Below, piece after piece: positions 10,861 through 27,345 of a stretch of 64,000 nucleotides of DNA. Below the pieces are notes generated by a model, which saw only the letters and a program-made list of their open reading frames with translations, was not told where the DNA came from and ran no database searches. A program made the position numbers and the translations under genes. The first letter of the stretch is position 1. Every line of letters starts with the position of its first letter. Origin of the DNA: Homalodisca vitripennis (Eukaryota; Arthropoda; Insecta; Hemiptera; Cicadellidae); contig NC_060211.1 in assembly GCF_021130785.1 (NCBI RefSeq), positions 120,776,501-120,840,500 of the forward strand, written 5' to 3'.

Positions 10861-13074
10861 TACCATTTAAAGTCGGAGGTTGAAATATGTCTCAAAATAT
10901 TTTACTACGTGGCACAATAAAAGGTTTGCTCATCATTTTGACTTTAGAGCAAAAATCAAATAATAAAAGTTATGTTGAGAAAGGGAGGTAAATAACAAAA
11001 ATTGCGCCTAACTTAAATCTTGTCACCTACTTATAAGATTGAATTAAATTTAACTTTTTAATTTTTTTCTGTACCGTATGAATAATCTACTTCAGTTACT
11101 AATTCAGATATTAAAAACTTATTTGTTGGCCTCAGCTTGTTGAAAGTTTTCCTTATCGTACCATTTTATCGTTTGTTACTTATTTTACACAAAATACTAA
11201 TTTAAAATTATTTGGTGAAGTCAGCCAAATCGCATGAATTGACATGCACTTTCATCAAATTCGGTATTGCTAATACAATAGTGAAGCTGAAATAAGTTTA
11301 TTTTGGTTATTCACTTGACATTCATTGCAATAGAAGAGGTATCTCTGATGATCTATCCAAATGAACGATGCATAAATTTCTTCAACAATTATTTGCAAAC
11401 GCGTCTACTCATTTCTGGAGTCAACTTGTACCAATTTCATTAGGCGAAATGTGTAATAGAGCATGTTAATATTTGCATTGAATCAGCTCTTCCCACTATA
11501 GCTACGTTATGTGTTGAAAACTCGGTTGCTTCACTAAGCACTCGGTCATGTCTAAAACATTATAGTGCACTCGGTTTAGCAACTAATGAGAAAATGAGAA
11601 TACTTCTTTTTATATCGAAACGATGGAAGGAGTACGTTGTGAACGTGATCATCGCCAACTTAACGGCATTTGTGATGTAGTGTGTAATAAATGTAAATCA
11701 CCCACCACAATGCTATGAGAGTTATTTAACCAATACAATGAATACAAAATATAAGGATTACATTTTTCAACATTCAATCTACGAAGAAAAATATCTAACT
11801 ATGATGTAGCTAATTGTGCACTAAAAAGTAACCTATTCCCTTTCTTAGTATATAGATAAATCAGGACTAGAACTAATTCTGCCACAGTAGACCATGCGCC
11901 TTTCAGCTCTCTTGGTTGTTTCTACAAAGAGACTAGTTTCAAATAAAATATTTATGTGTTTTGTTAAAGCCGAACGGATTTCAGCTTTACTGTACTGAAG
12001 CAAATAATCAAATAATAATAATAAATTTTGTTTCCTAATAACAAAAATAATTACAAAAGATCCAACAGTAATACAATAATTCAATAGTAATACAATAATT
12101 CAAAATAAGGTAAACATTACATAGCATATAAAAAAACATAATATAGCATATACAAAACAAAAATGATTTGCTCAGCCTGACCAAGTTTACACTTACCAGT
12201 TAATTAAAAGGAAAAATACAATGAACAGGATTTTTGTTGGTTATTTTGGAAAATGAAACCTCCAAGGGAAAGCCTGATTGGAGGAAATAACGTGTACTTA
12301 TTAGATAAGAAATTGCCATCAAGTAATACAGGGCTCTATATTCCAGTATTATTGACCTAACTCCCTAAAAATTAAAATAGTAAATGAAATTTGAATTCTT
12401 ATAAAAGAAATAATTATAAATTATATAAACAATTTAATAAGTAGTCCTCATTGAACAATATATTATGAAAGACTTAGTAAAAAAAAGTTGTATCTAGAAT
12501 ATTAACATTAATAAATAAAAGCTCCGACCTATACTCAAGCACAAGGATCTTTTCACACATCTCACAATAGAATATCATCAATATGCATCCTTATATTCAC
12601 TAATACTGGTATAGCTTGTTCTAATTGGTATTTACCTATAACTTTTATTAATAATTTAATTTGTGAATTTATTAACAGCTCTATTTTAATTGAGCTCAGG
12701 GTTGATTTACATTTCACTGCTCAATTTAATGCTGTATGATTAAAGCAAATATTCATAACAAGAGTAATAAATATAATAATATATTGTTTAGTGTGTTTAT
12801 TCTATAAAATCTACGTAATACAAGAAAAGATGAACCGAATCTCTACCAACAAAGTAACTGCTTTCTTTGAATTGGATCTAGTACAGATTTGAGATTTCCA
12901 AGACGTTTGAAACCCTCGACTACTGTATAATCTTTTGTGGATTATGCAACCTTATTCGGTTCATCCTATGTAGACATGACTTGTAAGTGTTTCTTTAAGT
13001 TTAAGTTCTTGTTTAAAGTTTTTAAAGTCTAAACTTATAATTATATTTCAAAGGTATCTTATTTATATCTTTAG

Positions 13075-13078
<4 letters not shown>
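10861..13078. other. AT-rich intergenic DNA
   Basis: No credible gene. A degraded dispersed-repeat fragment may lie at about 11070-11290 (GTATGAATAATCTAC, then CAGCCAAATCGCATG), matching blocks at 33880 and 30310. Short direct repeats (AATACAATAATTCAA) occur at about 12070-12102. Confidence 0.4.

Positions 13079-13079
<1 letters not shown>

Positions 13080-13122
<43 letters not shown>
13080..13122. repeat. (TA)n microsatellite
   Basis: About 21 TA units. It is followed by TACATATG and, 30 bases on, by AACGGCTGGACCGATTTGAA, a motif of the type often seen near the ends of insect interspersed repeats. Confidence 0.95.
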
Positions 13123-13127
<5 letters not shown>

Positions 13128-13833
13128 GTTTCTTGTGTACGTGTGTATGTCACTCAACTCTTCCTAAACGGCTGGACCGATTTGAATGAAGTTTTGTGTG
13201 TGTCTTCACGTGGATTCAAGAATGATTTAGATATACAAATTAAAGCAGTTACAAAGGAAACTTTTCAAAGTGCCTGCACATTATAAACTACAGTAGCAAG
13301 AGAGTTACGTATATCAAAGAAGGCGTTAAGTTATTATATATATTTGTCTTAAAAACATCGCTGGTTAATAGATATTTTAGTAAAATTATTAATTATATAT
13401 ATGATTAATGCTTAAATGTTATTGCTTATAACTTATTGCTCTTAATGGATAGTAAAAATAAAGTGATGCTGTACAGAAAAAATGTGTTTTAAGCAATTTG
13501 ATAAAACTATACAAACTTGAGAGACCATGTGGAATATAAAAGTATAGCAACACAACCTATAATTATTGTTGTACATAATTTTTACATATTTGAAAGGATA
13601 TTTTTAATCACCCGATATTTATGAAATATACTGTGCATGAAGAAAAATACAAAGAAGGAAGTGTATTATTTTAATTTTTTGTCATTTTTTATGATTTATT
13701 TTGTGCCTTGAAATCACATGGTCATATTATCAAAGAACATTTGACTCTCCATAAGTATTTTATGGTCTATCTAGAAGTTTAATGTTAAACCTCTGTACTA
13801 CTTTTATTTTCTTGTATAACGTTTGCTGTATAC
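13123..13833. other. Intergenic DNA with a dispersed-repeat fragment
   Basis: The first 130 bases (AACGGCTGGACCGATTTGAA at about 13166, then GTGGATTCAAGAATGATTTA at about 13212) look like a repeat remnant; the second block is shared with 10229. The remainder is AT-rich and shows no feature. Confidence 0.4.
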
Positions 13834-14598
13834 GAACAATATTTTTTAGGTTCTTTGAATGGACTCATTGTAAATTGCATCAATTATATATAACGATTCC
13901 TTAAACATCCATAACAATTTTGTTATTAAATGACACTCTGCATTGAAGTAATTTTCCACGGTTTGGAACCTATTAAATACAAATTCCATTAACATTTTTA
14001 CTTAGTACGTCATTAGGGTTTTAATTAATTTTATAGCCTACTGATAAGAGCCTACACAATCTCAGACAGCTGTCAATACCATACAATTTACGTAAAGAAT
14101 AAATTAAGTACACGAAATAAATGTTAATATATTATATATTATTACGAACTGTTTAAATTATTAAAATAAAAATTATTAAATTCATTATTATATTAATATA
14201 TAAGTATTATTAGTATAAGAACAATATTTTTTATGTTCTTTGAATAGACTCATTGTAAATTGCATCAATTATATATATAACGATTCCTTAAAAATCCATA
14301 ACAATTTTGTTATTAAATGAGACTCTGCATTGAAGTAATTTTCCACGGTTTGAAACCTATTAAATACAAATTCCGTTAAGCTTTTTACTTAGTACGTTAT
14401 TAGGGTTTTAATTAATTTTATAGCCTACTGATAAGAGCCTACTCAATCTCAGACAACTGTCAATACCATACAATTTACGTAAAGAATAAATTAAGTACAA
14501 GAAATAAATATTAATATATATTATTACGAACTGTTTAAATTATTAAAATAAAAATTAATAAATTCATTATTATATTAATATATAAGTATTATTAGTAT
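13834..14598. repeat. 383-bp direct tandem duplication (two units)
   Basis: Unit 1 (13834-14216) and unit 2 (14219-14598) begin GAACAATATTTTTTAGGTTC or GAACAATATTTTTTATGTTC and end AAGTATTATTAGTAT. They are nearly identical with scattered single substitutions and small indels. There is no coding in either unit. This is a simple local duplication, not an LTR pair, because the units abut directly. Confidence 0.93.
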
Positions 14599-15599
14599 TC
14601 ATATATGTACCAATATATGTTTCTAGTTTTAAATATCAAAACACGAAACATGTGATGCTGTTGAGAGTTTGCTGTTGTGCGGCAAAGGGGAGAGTCACAT
14701 ATCCAAAGCCAATAAGCCATTAACACGTCCACACCTGTCTCCCAACCACAACAGAGTCCTATGGTAACAATTATTTTATTTAACTTTGCGAGGTGCGTCA
14801 CATTCGTTACTGTTCCGATACTGACAGATACTTGTCCTTAAAATCCATCCTCTGCTCGTTTACAAACTCTATAGTGTGTCACAGACTTGACTTTGCTGTA
14901 ATTACCCGTATTAATATGATTTGTATATAATAAAGGATGATATTAGTATGAAATATGGTAATTATATCAATATATATATACTAACTGGCTTACCTGTTGA
15001 CTCCCTCACATATCATGCTGATACTACTCTATGATGAAAATTGGATAAGCAGGAAATGTTCTCGAAGTGGCGTCTTTTGTTTGCGAGTTTGCGATTCGGC
15101 CGCTACATAAAACTCGCAATCGATTAATAAATATTTGAGCATGAAAATATTTGCCTTATCTTTTTGTAGGATTGAATTAGCATTCCGTACAACAATCAGT
15201 TTTTTTCTAATTTTTCAATTTTATTGTTTCTATAAAATTTATATGTGATAAATAAAGGAAAAATATTAGCTAATGCTTAGCGACATTTCATTGACATCCA
15301 TCATCATCATCATCATCGAAGACATTATTTCTCTTATATAAATTAAGGTAAAAGTAAAATTTAAAGTTTATATGTCAATTCTTTTGGATATATCGGGCGA
15401 ACAGATAGGCATATAGAACGTCAGACAGAAATAAAATATATCTAGCCCCACGAGTGATAAGCTTCGCTTAAGCTCAGCCAATAATATTATTTTGATTACA
15501 TATCATTTTCAATTTACAAATATTATAATAGTAAAGGAAAATAGGGATTTATTGCGTAAAATATTACTTCAATTTTAATCCGCAGTGTTCTTCAACTGG
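14599..15599. other. Intergenic DNA, partly GC-richer
   Basis: 14640-14890 is richer in G and C than its surroundings but holds no motif I can name. At 15396-15490 blocks CAGACAGAAATAAAAT and TAGCCCCACGAGTGATAAGC match the distal end of the GACAGACAGA-type dispersed repeat. A (CAT)n run is at 15300-15317. Confidence 0.4.
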
Positions 15600-15624
15600 A
15601 ACTACTCAATTGTGACATACTATC

Positions 15625-15712
15625 TCTCGGCACCATATATCTCCCCTGCGAGAATCACAAGCTAAACGTTCTTTGTTGAAAACGGCAGCGTATAAAACAC
15701 AATCTTATTTTG
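15625..15712 (-). pseudogene. Decayed copy of the exon-like sequence at 45354-45512
   Basis: On the minus strand this segment aligns with the candidate exon 30 kb to the right. Shared blocks are AAATAAGATTGTG (which spans the proposed intron-exon edge), AACAAAGAACGT versus AATAAAGAATGT, CTTGTGATTC, and GGAGATATATGGTGCCG versus GGAGATATGACGCCG. A TAG stop replaces the TGG of the other copy, and the alignment fades toward 15600. It is either a relic of exon duplication or a second copy of an unrecognised mobile element. Confidence 0.45.
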
Positions 15713-15835
15713 ATCTCAATATTCAATCTTGTGTTTTGTCTCTTTGGATAGGTCATAATTTACTACTCTATACGTAAGACACGCCCAAAAGTTAAGATTA
15801 AGAATTCCCAAAATGATTGTACGCAAAAAATGTAC

Positions 15836-15838
<3 letters not shown>

Positions 15839-15899
<61 letters not shown>
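15839..15899. repeat. (TA)n microsatellite
   Basis: About 30 uninterrupted TA units; open frames crossing it are artefacts. Confidence 0.97.
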
Positions 15900-15901
<2 letters not shown>

Positions 15902-17040
15902 GATTTTAGTAATTTGAACTGTCGATTCCTATATCTGATATTCTCTGTACAAAGCCTATTTATAGCTAGGGATAGATAGTGTTCTTGACACTTGACATGA
16001 TCTAATATTTGATAAAAATTTATTGTTGTGAAAATCAAATTAAAAGTTACCAAAGTTTCAAAGTTTCTTATACAAGAATGAATATAAAAAAAAAACGCAG
16101 TATTCAAACTGTGTGACACGAAACAGTAGTCGGGTTTGGTTCACTGTTCACAGGACAGCCCTAAAATATTACAGGCCGTTGTCGCTAATAACGAGTTTCT
16201 CTGTGTTTGCGTTCGTGTTGGATTACAATATATTGATCATATCCGATGAACCAATGGTTTAGAACCAGATACTTTTGTACTTTTATAAATAACCAAACAC
16301 TTACACAATGATCTCAACGTTTTAAAATTACTAATATTACAATTTAAACTAAAATAAAATAATTTCTTTGGAGAATTATAAAAAGATCAGTGCCTCTCAT
16401 GAGAAGCTTATGTAAGCCAAGAAAGCACAATGACAAGAGAAGGGTTCTAAGCTGGATGGTATATCGATCTTTCTATCTACAAAGCCAGCGAAGCCTAAAA
16501 GCCGACTCAATAAAATAGGTATAACACAACCTAGGCTTAGCTACAAGTATTTTCTTACTAATCCCACGCCCTGTCCTAAAGTTTGTAGGTTGAAGCTGGA
16601 ATCTGCATCATTTACTTTATGTCCTTTACTACAGATACAAAACTAATAAATTTAGCATAATACAAAATATATAAATATTGCCCATACGTACAATTTCATT
16701 AAAACAAGAATGCTCGTAAGCCACTAAAAATTTACTAATGTAAGATTTAGTTTACTAATTTGTTATTATTACATATTGTTTTATCTACTAAATACAATAT
16801 GTATATTTATATATTATTTTAATCTATATATTATAGGTTATTTTTAATATTTTTTTCTTACCTATGTGTACGTAGAAAGAATTACGATGGGGGGAAGCTA
16901 TTTTTATATTTAGTGGAAATTTTGGAGTCATCTTATTCAAAACACTGGTAAAAAATTGCGCGACTTTGAACAACGGGTTCACTATTACTATGAGCTTATT
17001 GAATTATGTGTGTGGGAAAAAGCGTAAAATAAATAAACAT
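15900..17040. other. Intergenic DNA, nothing recognised
   Basis: Mixed composition with somewhat GC-richer patches at 16130-16260 and 16380-16620. I see no domain motif, repeat match or RNA gene. Confidence 0.4.
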
Positions 17041-17078
17041 TAAATTATATACATATATATACATAAATAAATAAATAA

Positions 17079-17121
<43 letters not shown>
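17041..17121. repeat. Compound microsatellite (TAAA/TA/CA)
   Basis: Short ATA and AAAT runs pass into about 16 CA units (17089-17121). Confidence 0.9.
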
Positions 17122-20466
<3,345 letters not shown>

Positions 20467-23185
20467 TAACCAAAACCAACTTCCATGAAAATGCTTTGAC
20501 AATCGGATCTTTTTATTTATTTTCCTCTCCAAGATATTTGTACTGCCATAGTTACAGTTTGCCTGTTTGTCCCAATGAATAAATCGATAACTTGCAAATC
20601 ACTGTAAAGTTACTATAGTAAAAATAGTCAGTTCTAGCCGATCATATTCCCTTCTGGCCTACATTATTTTTGAGTCAAAAAGTGTCTACTAGCTGCACTT
20701 ATAATTTACCTACGGTCTAAGGTATTTCAAGTGTCATATTTACCCTAATTACTTACGAATAAAACGTTACTAGGAAAAGTGATAAAAGTGTCAGTTCTGG
20801 ACGTTTAAATTACTCTTAATTTACTTACGGTTCAACTGCTGGGCTTATGATATTGCAATGGTTACAATAAAAAGTATTTGATACGTATATTGTTTATCCC
20901 GATCAGAACGTATACGTGTGCAAACGTATGCATAAAAAGACCACTCTCGACCAAAACCATACCTTCTGTCGCTTGCGTTTTGCTTCCAGTATAAGGATAA
21001 GAGGGTGCCATCCCTTTGTTTTTCCTTAAGCTACAATACAAATTTTGTCCACGATGCCAAGGGAGCCAACCAGTTTCGATCGCCCTATGTGCAAATATTC
21101 ACAGCGTTGCTCCTTAAGGTGGGTACTATAACAGCAGTTAAATAGTATTTAAAACTATTTAGATGGTAGTTCGTCTCTGGTGGACTCTAAATAAATATTA
21201 TGTAGTTACTTCGTCTTTGCAATCTGTATTGTACTTCTGATCGAGCGCTGTATTCAGTATTTTATAAAATGTAAATTTATACAAATTTGTCTGCCTCTAT
21301 GATAAATGTTAACGGAAATTAGATTACGTTTCATAATATTGTAAATATTTTCCAAAATCCATAAATTGTATGAGAAACGTTTCCTCTTTTTCTATTCCTT
21401 GGATATCAAAGGATATATATAAAAAATAATTATCCAAATTGGTCTACGCTTTCTCGAGATTATCACTTACAAAACGTTTAGCGAATCATTTTTATTATAA
21501 GATTACTATTAAATCGTTAAAATAATTTTTATACTAGTTTATAGAGTTAACTGTTATAGAGTTTAGCCAAAATCAGCTGCTATAGGCAAACGTTTATGGT
21601 TCTATTTAGATTATTATACTTGTTATACCAGCTGGGCCTAAGCGTAAAAGGTAAAGAAGCCGACAAATACCCACTAGATGACAAAGGTGAATGAGACATA
21701 GAATACAGTCACGTAATTTGTAAGATATTTTATGTGCAATAATGTAATCAAATAAAAATGAGCCATGACTCCACAATAATATTCATAGTTTGTGGGGGAA
21801 GATCAAAACGTTTGGTAGTTGTAATTAATTCTTTTTTGTCTTTTATTGCTTTATTTGCAGTTCTTAATACAAAAAACCAACCATAAACTGTTTCTTCCGG
21901 ACAGTAAAATCTCAAAACTAAAAACTCAGAGGTTAAAGTTGCTGCCAAATACCGGCTGCAGGTCGCTGTTGTGTTATCTCTGATGGCTTGGATAAAATTG
22001 CTGATATATCACCGCAGTCAGGGCTTCATTATGCCGAGTGCTGTGTCCTGTTACCTCTATACATAATACAAAAGCTTGAGTGAGGCTCCTGTAATTATAT
22101 TCTTTGTTCCTTGACTTGAATAACCTCAAACTTCTCCCATTAGTTTTACAAATATGATGACATAAACAAATATTATTAGTATGTTCTTTAGAATATATTA
22201 GACATGCAGGAGGTATACAAAGTTTTGCGTATTAACAAGACCAACAACTCATCTTCTTTTGGTTGTCCTTTTTTCACTCGCTGAGCTCTAAAAACTAACA
22301 TTTTAAAACTGTCACATATCTCTTTTAAGTACTTATAATAAGACTTTTGTACATTATATCTGCGTTAATTTCTTCTATTTTTTAATCTTTTTGGAAATTT
22401 TTTTAAAGTCCATGAAGCATGAGGTGTAACGTTCAAGTCAATTTTGTAAAATGCAGCGATGCATGTTTTACTTAATAAAAAGAAATTAAAATTTTTAACT
22501 TTAAAAATACCATATATATTATACTTTCCTGAGTACTTTATTGTAAGGTAACACATAAAAATCATCTATTCTACACTTTCTTGAAGACGGTGTTTATTTT
22601 ACTATTCGCACAGTTTGTTATCCTAAGGTTAGTCTAAAAATAACTGTTAATGGTATATTTGAGACTGATTAGTACAATGCACGGTAGCATTTTGGTTTTA
22701 AATTGCATCATATTAATTTTATTTATAATCACACTGTACTTTTTTATTTAATACACATACTATTTTTTATCGTTTCATAATACTCCTGTATTAGGTATTT
22801 CATATAGATATTTGGGCATCTTAATATTCTACAATTTGCCTTGAAAGATGGCTGTTTATAATTATTTTTTTTATCATCTTTAGTTAAATCATTTATATCA
22901 CATGAACAATTACATAAAAAATCATACTCATTATAACAAATATAATTTTCAAAGTCATAAATCATTAAAACACGTTAGTACCTATAGTTACAACTTAATT
23001 TTATGTTGTCAAAACTCATATTAATTTAATTGGAGGATTAAAAACATCTTATAATGATGAAAATGACTTGATCCACAGTAAAAACCAATAGCGAAATAGA
23101 GCATATGTTGACGAATATTAATTTTAATTGGTTACCACCATATATTACCCCTTGCCAGTTATTTAGCTAACGCACTACACACTAA
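20467..23185. other. Intergenic DNA, nothing firmly recognised
   Basis: A minus-strand frame at 21948-21748 (66 codons, containing TVYGWFFVLRTANKAIKDK) looks less random than its neighbours. It matches no family I can name and lacks clear splice or start context, so it is mentioned only here. A GC-richer patch lies at 20930-21130. Confidence 0.35.
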
Positions 23186-23353
23186 TCACGGTACAGAAGC
23201 TAGCATTCGGTCAAGGAAGTGAACACGTCGACCAAAACCCATGGTCATCTGTGACGGTGCAGAATTGTGCGAAGGGGCCACCGACTTGTCAGGCAAGGGG
23301 TTTCTCACGGGGGTAGAAAAGGTTGACCCGCTGGAACAGCACTCGTCGAGCAT
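23186..23353 (-). CDS. Small hypothetical ORF (55 aa) in a GC-rich island
   Basis: The ATG at 23353 opens a 55-codon frame ending TGA at 23186, starting MLDECCSSGSTF and ending RRVHFLDRMLASVP. The surrounding 200 bases are far richer in G and C than the flanks, and the codons are mixed rather than A/T-ending, which is why I note it. There is no signal peptide, membrane segment or domain I can identify. It could be a fragment of a mobile element or an untranslated exon. No neighbour gives a hint of function. Confidence 0.2.
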   Translation of the reverse strand: MLDECCSSGSTFSTPVRNPLPDKSVAPSHNSAPSQMTMGFGRRVHFLDRMLASVP

Positions 23354-23825
23354 AATGCAATTGGCAAAATTGTAAACGCATCTTCAGCACTGAAAATACC
23401 TAAGACTAGAACTATATTCAAATTGCCGATTAATTTCCTTTTTTTATTTTAACACACTAGGCCTATATGACTGAATTTTTTCAGATCATGCTATAGAACG
23501 AACCAATTTATTACATTATATTCGTCAATGTTACTGCGGCTGCAACGGAAATTGCATTTACATTGAGTTATATATGAAAAACAAAAAGAAAACTCATAAC
23601 CGGCTCTGCTCATTGATGGCGATCGTTTTCGTAAATAACTCATACTTGTACGTATTAACTTGGTATGATTTGGAAAATTATATTTGGTTTGTCAATACAG
23701 AAATATTACCCTGTAAAATAGGTTAAAAACATAGCCTGTATCACGGAAAAAACGACATTTCCCAGAGGAGCCCCCATTGTGTCATATAAAACAATCTGTA
23801 CCTCACATAAGTATAAAGTTGAGCC

Positions 23826-24030
23826 GATGTTTACCAGTTCCGTATGTTTTGGTTACCGTGCACAACTGAGAGTCAGCAAGTTTATGGACACGACAAGGTG
23901 ACAAAGGATTCGTGTTATTGTGCCCTACGGCTCTATCTCCGAGCGTTGTCACAAAGACATGCGATAAACCTGTTTGTTGCTATTTTCACTGAATCAACTT
24001 GTTTCTTCTCCGTAAATACTCGTATAAAAA
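23826..24030 (+). repeat. Dispersed repeat B, copy 1
   Basis: This segment aligns with 28908-29075. Shared blocks in the same order are TGTTTACCRRTWCCGTA, ACTGAGAGT, CACGACAAGGTGACAAAGG (shorter in copy 2), TCGTGTTATTGTGCCCTA and TGTTTGTTGCTATTTTC. The 80-codon frame across it is therefore doubtful as a gene. Confidence 0.55.
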
Positions 24031-27000
24031 ATATTTCTCAATATTCGACATCAGCTGTCTCAATACTAACTGTAATTTTTATTTAATGTCTTGAGGCTTT
24101 TTTTAATAAAAAGATGATTTATGTAGACGGATGCTGTACATACTCTCTTTACATTGCCTTTTTACTTCATTTAAATATGGACGTGTTTTTGTTTCAGAGA
24201 TTAAATTTGTATTTACACCAGGAATTCAAATATTTTATTTTATTAAAGTATTTTTATTTCTATTTTATGTTCACCATAGCCGTATGTTACTGACTCTACA
24301 TAGTGTGGAAATAGTTTTTGAGTTTGATTATAAAATTTAATTATAATCGGTTCTGATATTTCCTTCCTTTTATATACTACAAAATGTTGTGCAATTTAGG
24401 TGAAGATACATTCTCATTGTCTCATAATGTGCACATCTATTTAACTATAAGACTTCAAATTAGGGACGTAAGAGGAAGTGACATGGATATAAACTCAACA
24501 TTCGCGTTAAATCAACCCTTCTCACCATAGCTGCGTTATTTCCATTCGTAAAAATAGCAATTTATAAATTATTAACCGCAAAATATTTCTGAAACCTATT
24601 TTCTTGCTGTAAAATTTTTGTATGTGCTTTCTGAATAATTATGAAATAATATTGAATGTGTACAAGTTAGTTAGATGTATGTGGGATTACGAAGCGTCAT
24701 AACATTAGTCACAAATACCTGGTCACTAACGTACATATAGCAGAGCCCACGAAAAATGTGCCTTTTCTACAGCATTATTGCAACTTCTTTGCTTTAAAGA
24801 TAATATATTTCAACGTTTTATATTTAACTATACAATGTGTAGTCGGTAATATAAAGAGACATGACATAAAACATGTAATAATTACCATTCTCTTAAAACA
24901 GATATCTCGTTAATCACCCTGACGTTCCAGGTTCATTTGTCAAGTTTTGGTAAAATTATTAAAATTAATAATTTCAATCACTTCATTTTATTCCCATTTC
25001 ATTTCCATTTTTCAAGATTATTTTCTGGAAAATATTAGTATAACACTGAAAAATAACACAACAATCGTTACATATCTTAGTTAGCTTTTCGGCGTTTGTC
25101 CGGAATGAAACAAAAATGCATTTCTTATTCAGTCTACAGTCTGTTTGTCATAGCTGTAGTTGCATTTTATTACTCCACTTTGCCGAAATTTTTTAACTTG
25201 AGATTTTTTAGTCGAGTTTTATCAATGTAAACTCTCACATCTTCTCTGAGCAGATCTAACCCCATTTGAACTGGTACATTGCAGTATCTTCTCCTCCAAG
25301 AAATTATGGGAGAGGTAATTATCGTAACAATAAAAGAAGTAACATCTAGATAAGGTAGCTTTTTATACAATAATACAAATATTTTGTCTTGTGTCAGTTG
25401 GAAATGAATATTGCGACATAACAAGTAACAAGTATTAAATCAATTTGAGAAATCCAGCCAAAGTCTTGACATCGGGATACTTCCAATTCATAATAAATTT
25501 AGTTCTACCAATTAACTCTGATATGCTTACTTGATGTCTGTTTATATCTTAACTTCAGGTCAGAAAATAACTGTTATATCTCTTATCTGAACGCTAATTG
25601 ACGTTGCTTGTCCAAGAATCACTCTCTAAGGGAAACCACAAAATAATCCTACAATGGTGTCTGTTTGCGGTTCCAGAGCATGATATTCTTTCATGATGTT
25701 TTTGAACACCAATGCATTGCTGTCAATTTTCTCACATCTATAGTATCAATCTTATGTACACATTAAGCTTGTTCAAAGTTTCTCTTATGAGTTTTCTATG
25801 CTTTTGTCCCTATATTATATGTCAGTTTTTTTCTTACCTAATATAAAATCCGATAACCGCATTAGCCTGATTATAACCTACACAGAGGTTTATTTTAGAT
25901 TCAACCTAATTAATGTTATTAATTCAAATACGAACTCGTAGTTGACCAATTGAAAGAACGAGAAATTGTAGAAAAGCGAGGTGGTGCCGAAAAATTGAAA
26001 GTGTCTGCAAGTGTCGGATATAGACTTCTCTATACTAACAGGTACCCGCTCTAAGACACTTTTCTGCAGAAGATTTAGGCCCACATATTATGCATCAAAC
26101 CATGGAATATGCAGACTTCTAAAACTGGGTAGTGAGGCAACGCACATCGATTTTTTTCACGATTCAAAATACACCCTGAAAAACAAATTATTAAATGTAA
26201 ACACCTAACACATGCTTAATACAGATCCACTTACAATAACTAACAGCTACGATTGTATTAATTATTGATAGTATATTGTTGAGTTTCTAAATTTTATTAA
26301 TGTTATAGCATTGGTCAACTATTTATTTATCGTTGCTGTTACTGTATTGTTATTATTCCTTGTTATTTATTGTTGTTTTTGTTATTCATATTTATAGTAT
26401 ATCACTCTGTTATTGCCTATGTTGTTCAAGTTAGAGCTTACATAAGACTGTGTATATTGATTATGATTTGTCATCTTGATTGCTAAGTATTTGATTTGTT
26501 GAATTACTTTTGTAAAAATGTGGAACCGTTAGAAATAAATAAATAATAAATAAATGTATTTAGTTGAAGTATTAAACGTTATTATAGGTACCGTTACATT
26601 TACGATCATCAGAGCGGAAAATATAAAAATAAATATTTAAGTAAAGAATAATAAACCTTTTACATTTAAAACAAATTTATTTGTACAATGTACATTTCAA
26701 GGAATACATCACCACGTACTAGTAGGTTAATTGTTTAGTACAAATAAATAAAGTGACACAGGCATGGAAAGACCCTCTTAAAAAAAACAATATATTATAG
26801 ACCTCTAAATTTTAAATATCGATGGTTCTGTTTGTGTAACATAAAAGGTTTTATAATTTATGTCATTCGAAGAATATTTAATTGAAGATTGCGTATTTAA
26901 AAACTTTGAATGGAGATAGAATCACATGAATACAATGAGATTTAACAGTGGATCTAGCAATATATTCTAGTGATTCACTGCTTACAAATAAGGCAAATCA

Positions 27001-27345
27001 TGAATAAAGATGACTAAAATAGTAATTACATATAAATGCAATTTACGAACAAGTTTTTCAGTATAGACCGGCTGTTAGTTTTATGCTGACTGAACTGTGA
27101 ACTTCTCACGCCAAATTTAATGAAAGCTTTACACATAGTAAAACACTGGCCAAACTAAAACTACACAATAATAAACGTTTTTTTATACGTGAGTAACTTT
27201 TAAAGTAAGAAAGTTTTTAAATAAGGTCAGCTACTCTTGTGTAGTCCCCAACTACGCCGTTATTACGTTTCATGTCCGCCGCTGTTGTTGGTGTGATTAT
27301 AGTACTTTTGTTGTCGCCATACCAGTCATAAATTCCGCTGATTGT
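24031..27345. other. AT-rich intergenic DNA, possible LINE 3' tail at 26250-26560
   Basis: 26250-26560 ends in AAATAAATAAATAATAAATAAATG after a T-rich stretch, resembling the simple A-rich tail of a non-LTR element. No RT motif is upstream, so this stays weak. Two minus-strand frames (25424-25170 and 26084-25890) share a GL-N/D-LL motif, but I recognise neither. Confidence 0.35.

Noticed and set aside
13834..14598. Possible LTR pair or CRISPR-like repeat
   Set aside because: The two units are directly adjacent with no interior and no spacer pattern.
15838..16119. 93-codon minus frame with Ile-Tyr run
   Set aside because: Half of it is (TA)n; the rest has no motif.
21748..21948. 66-codon minus frame that looks slightly protein-like
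   Set aside because: No splice context, no family I can name and no repeat partner; kept only as a note in the region entry.
26250..26560. Full LINE ending in an AAATA-rich tail
   Set aside because: Only a tail-like end is seen; no RT or endonuclease motif upstream, so no element was called.
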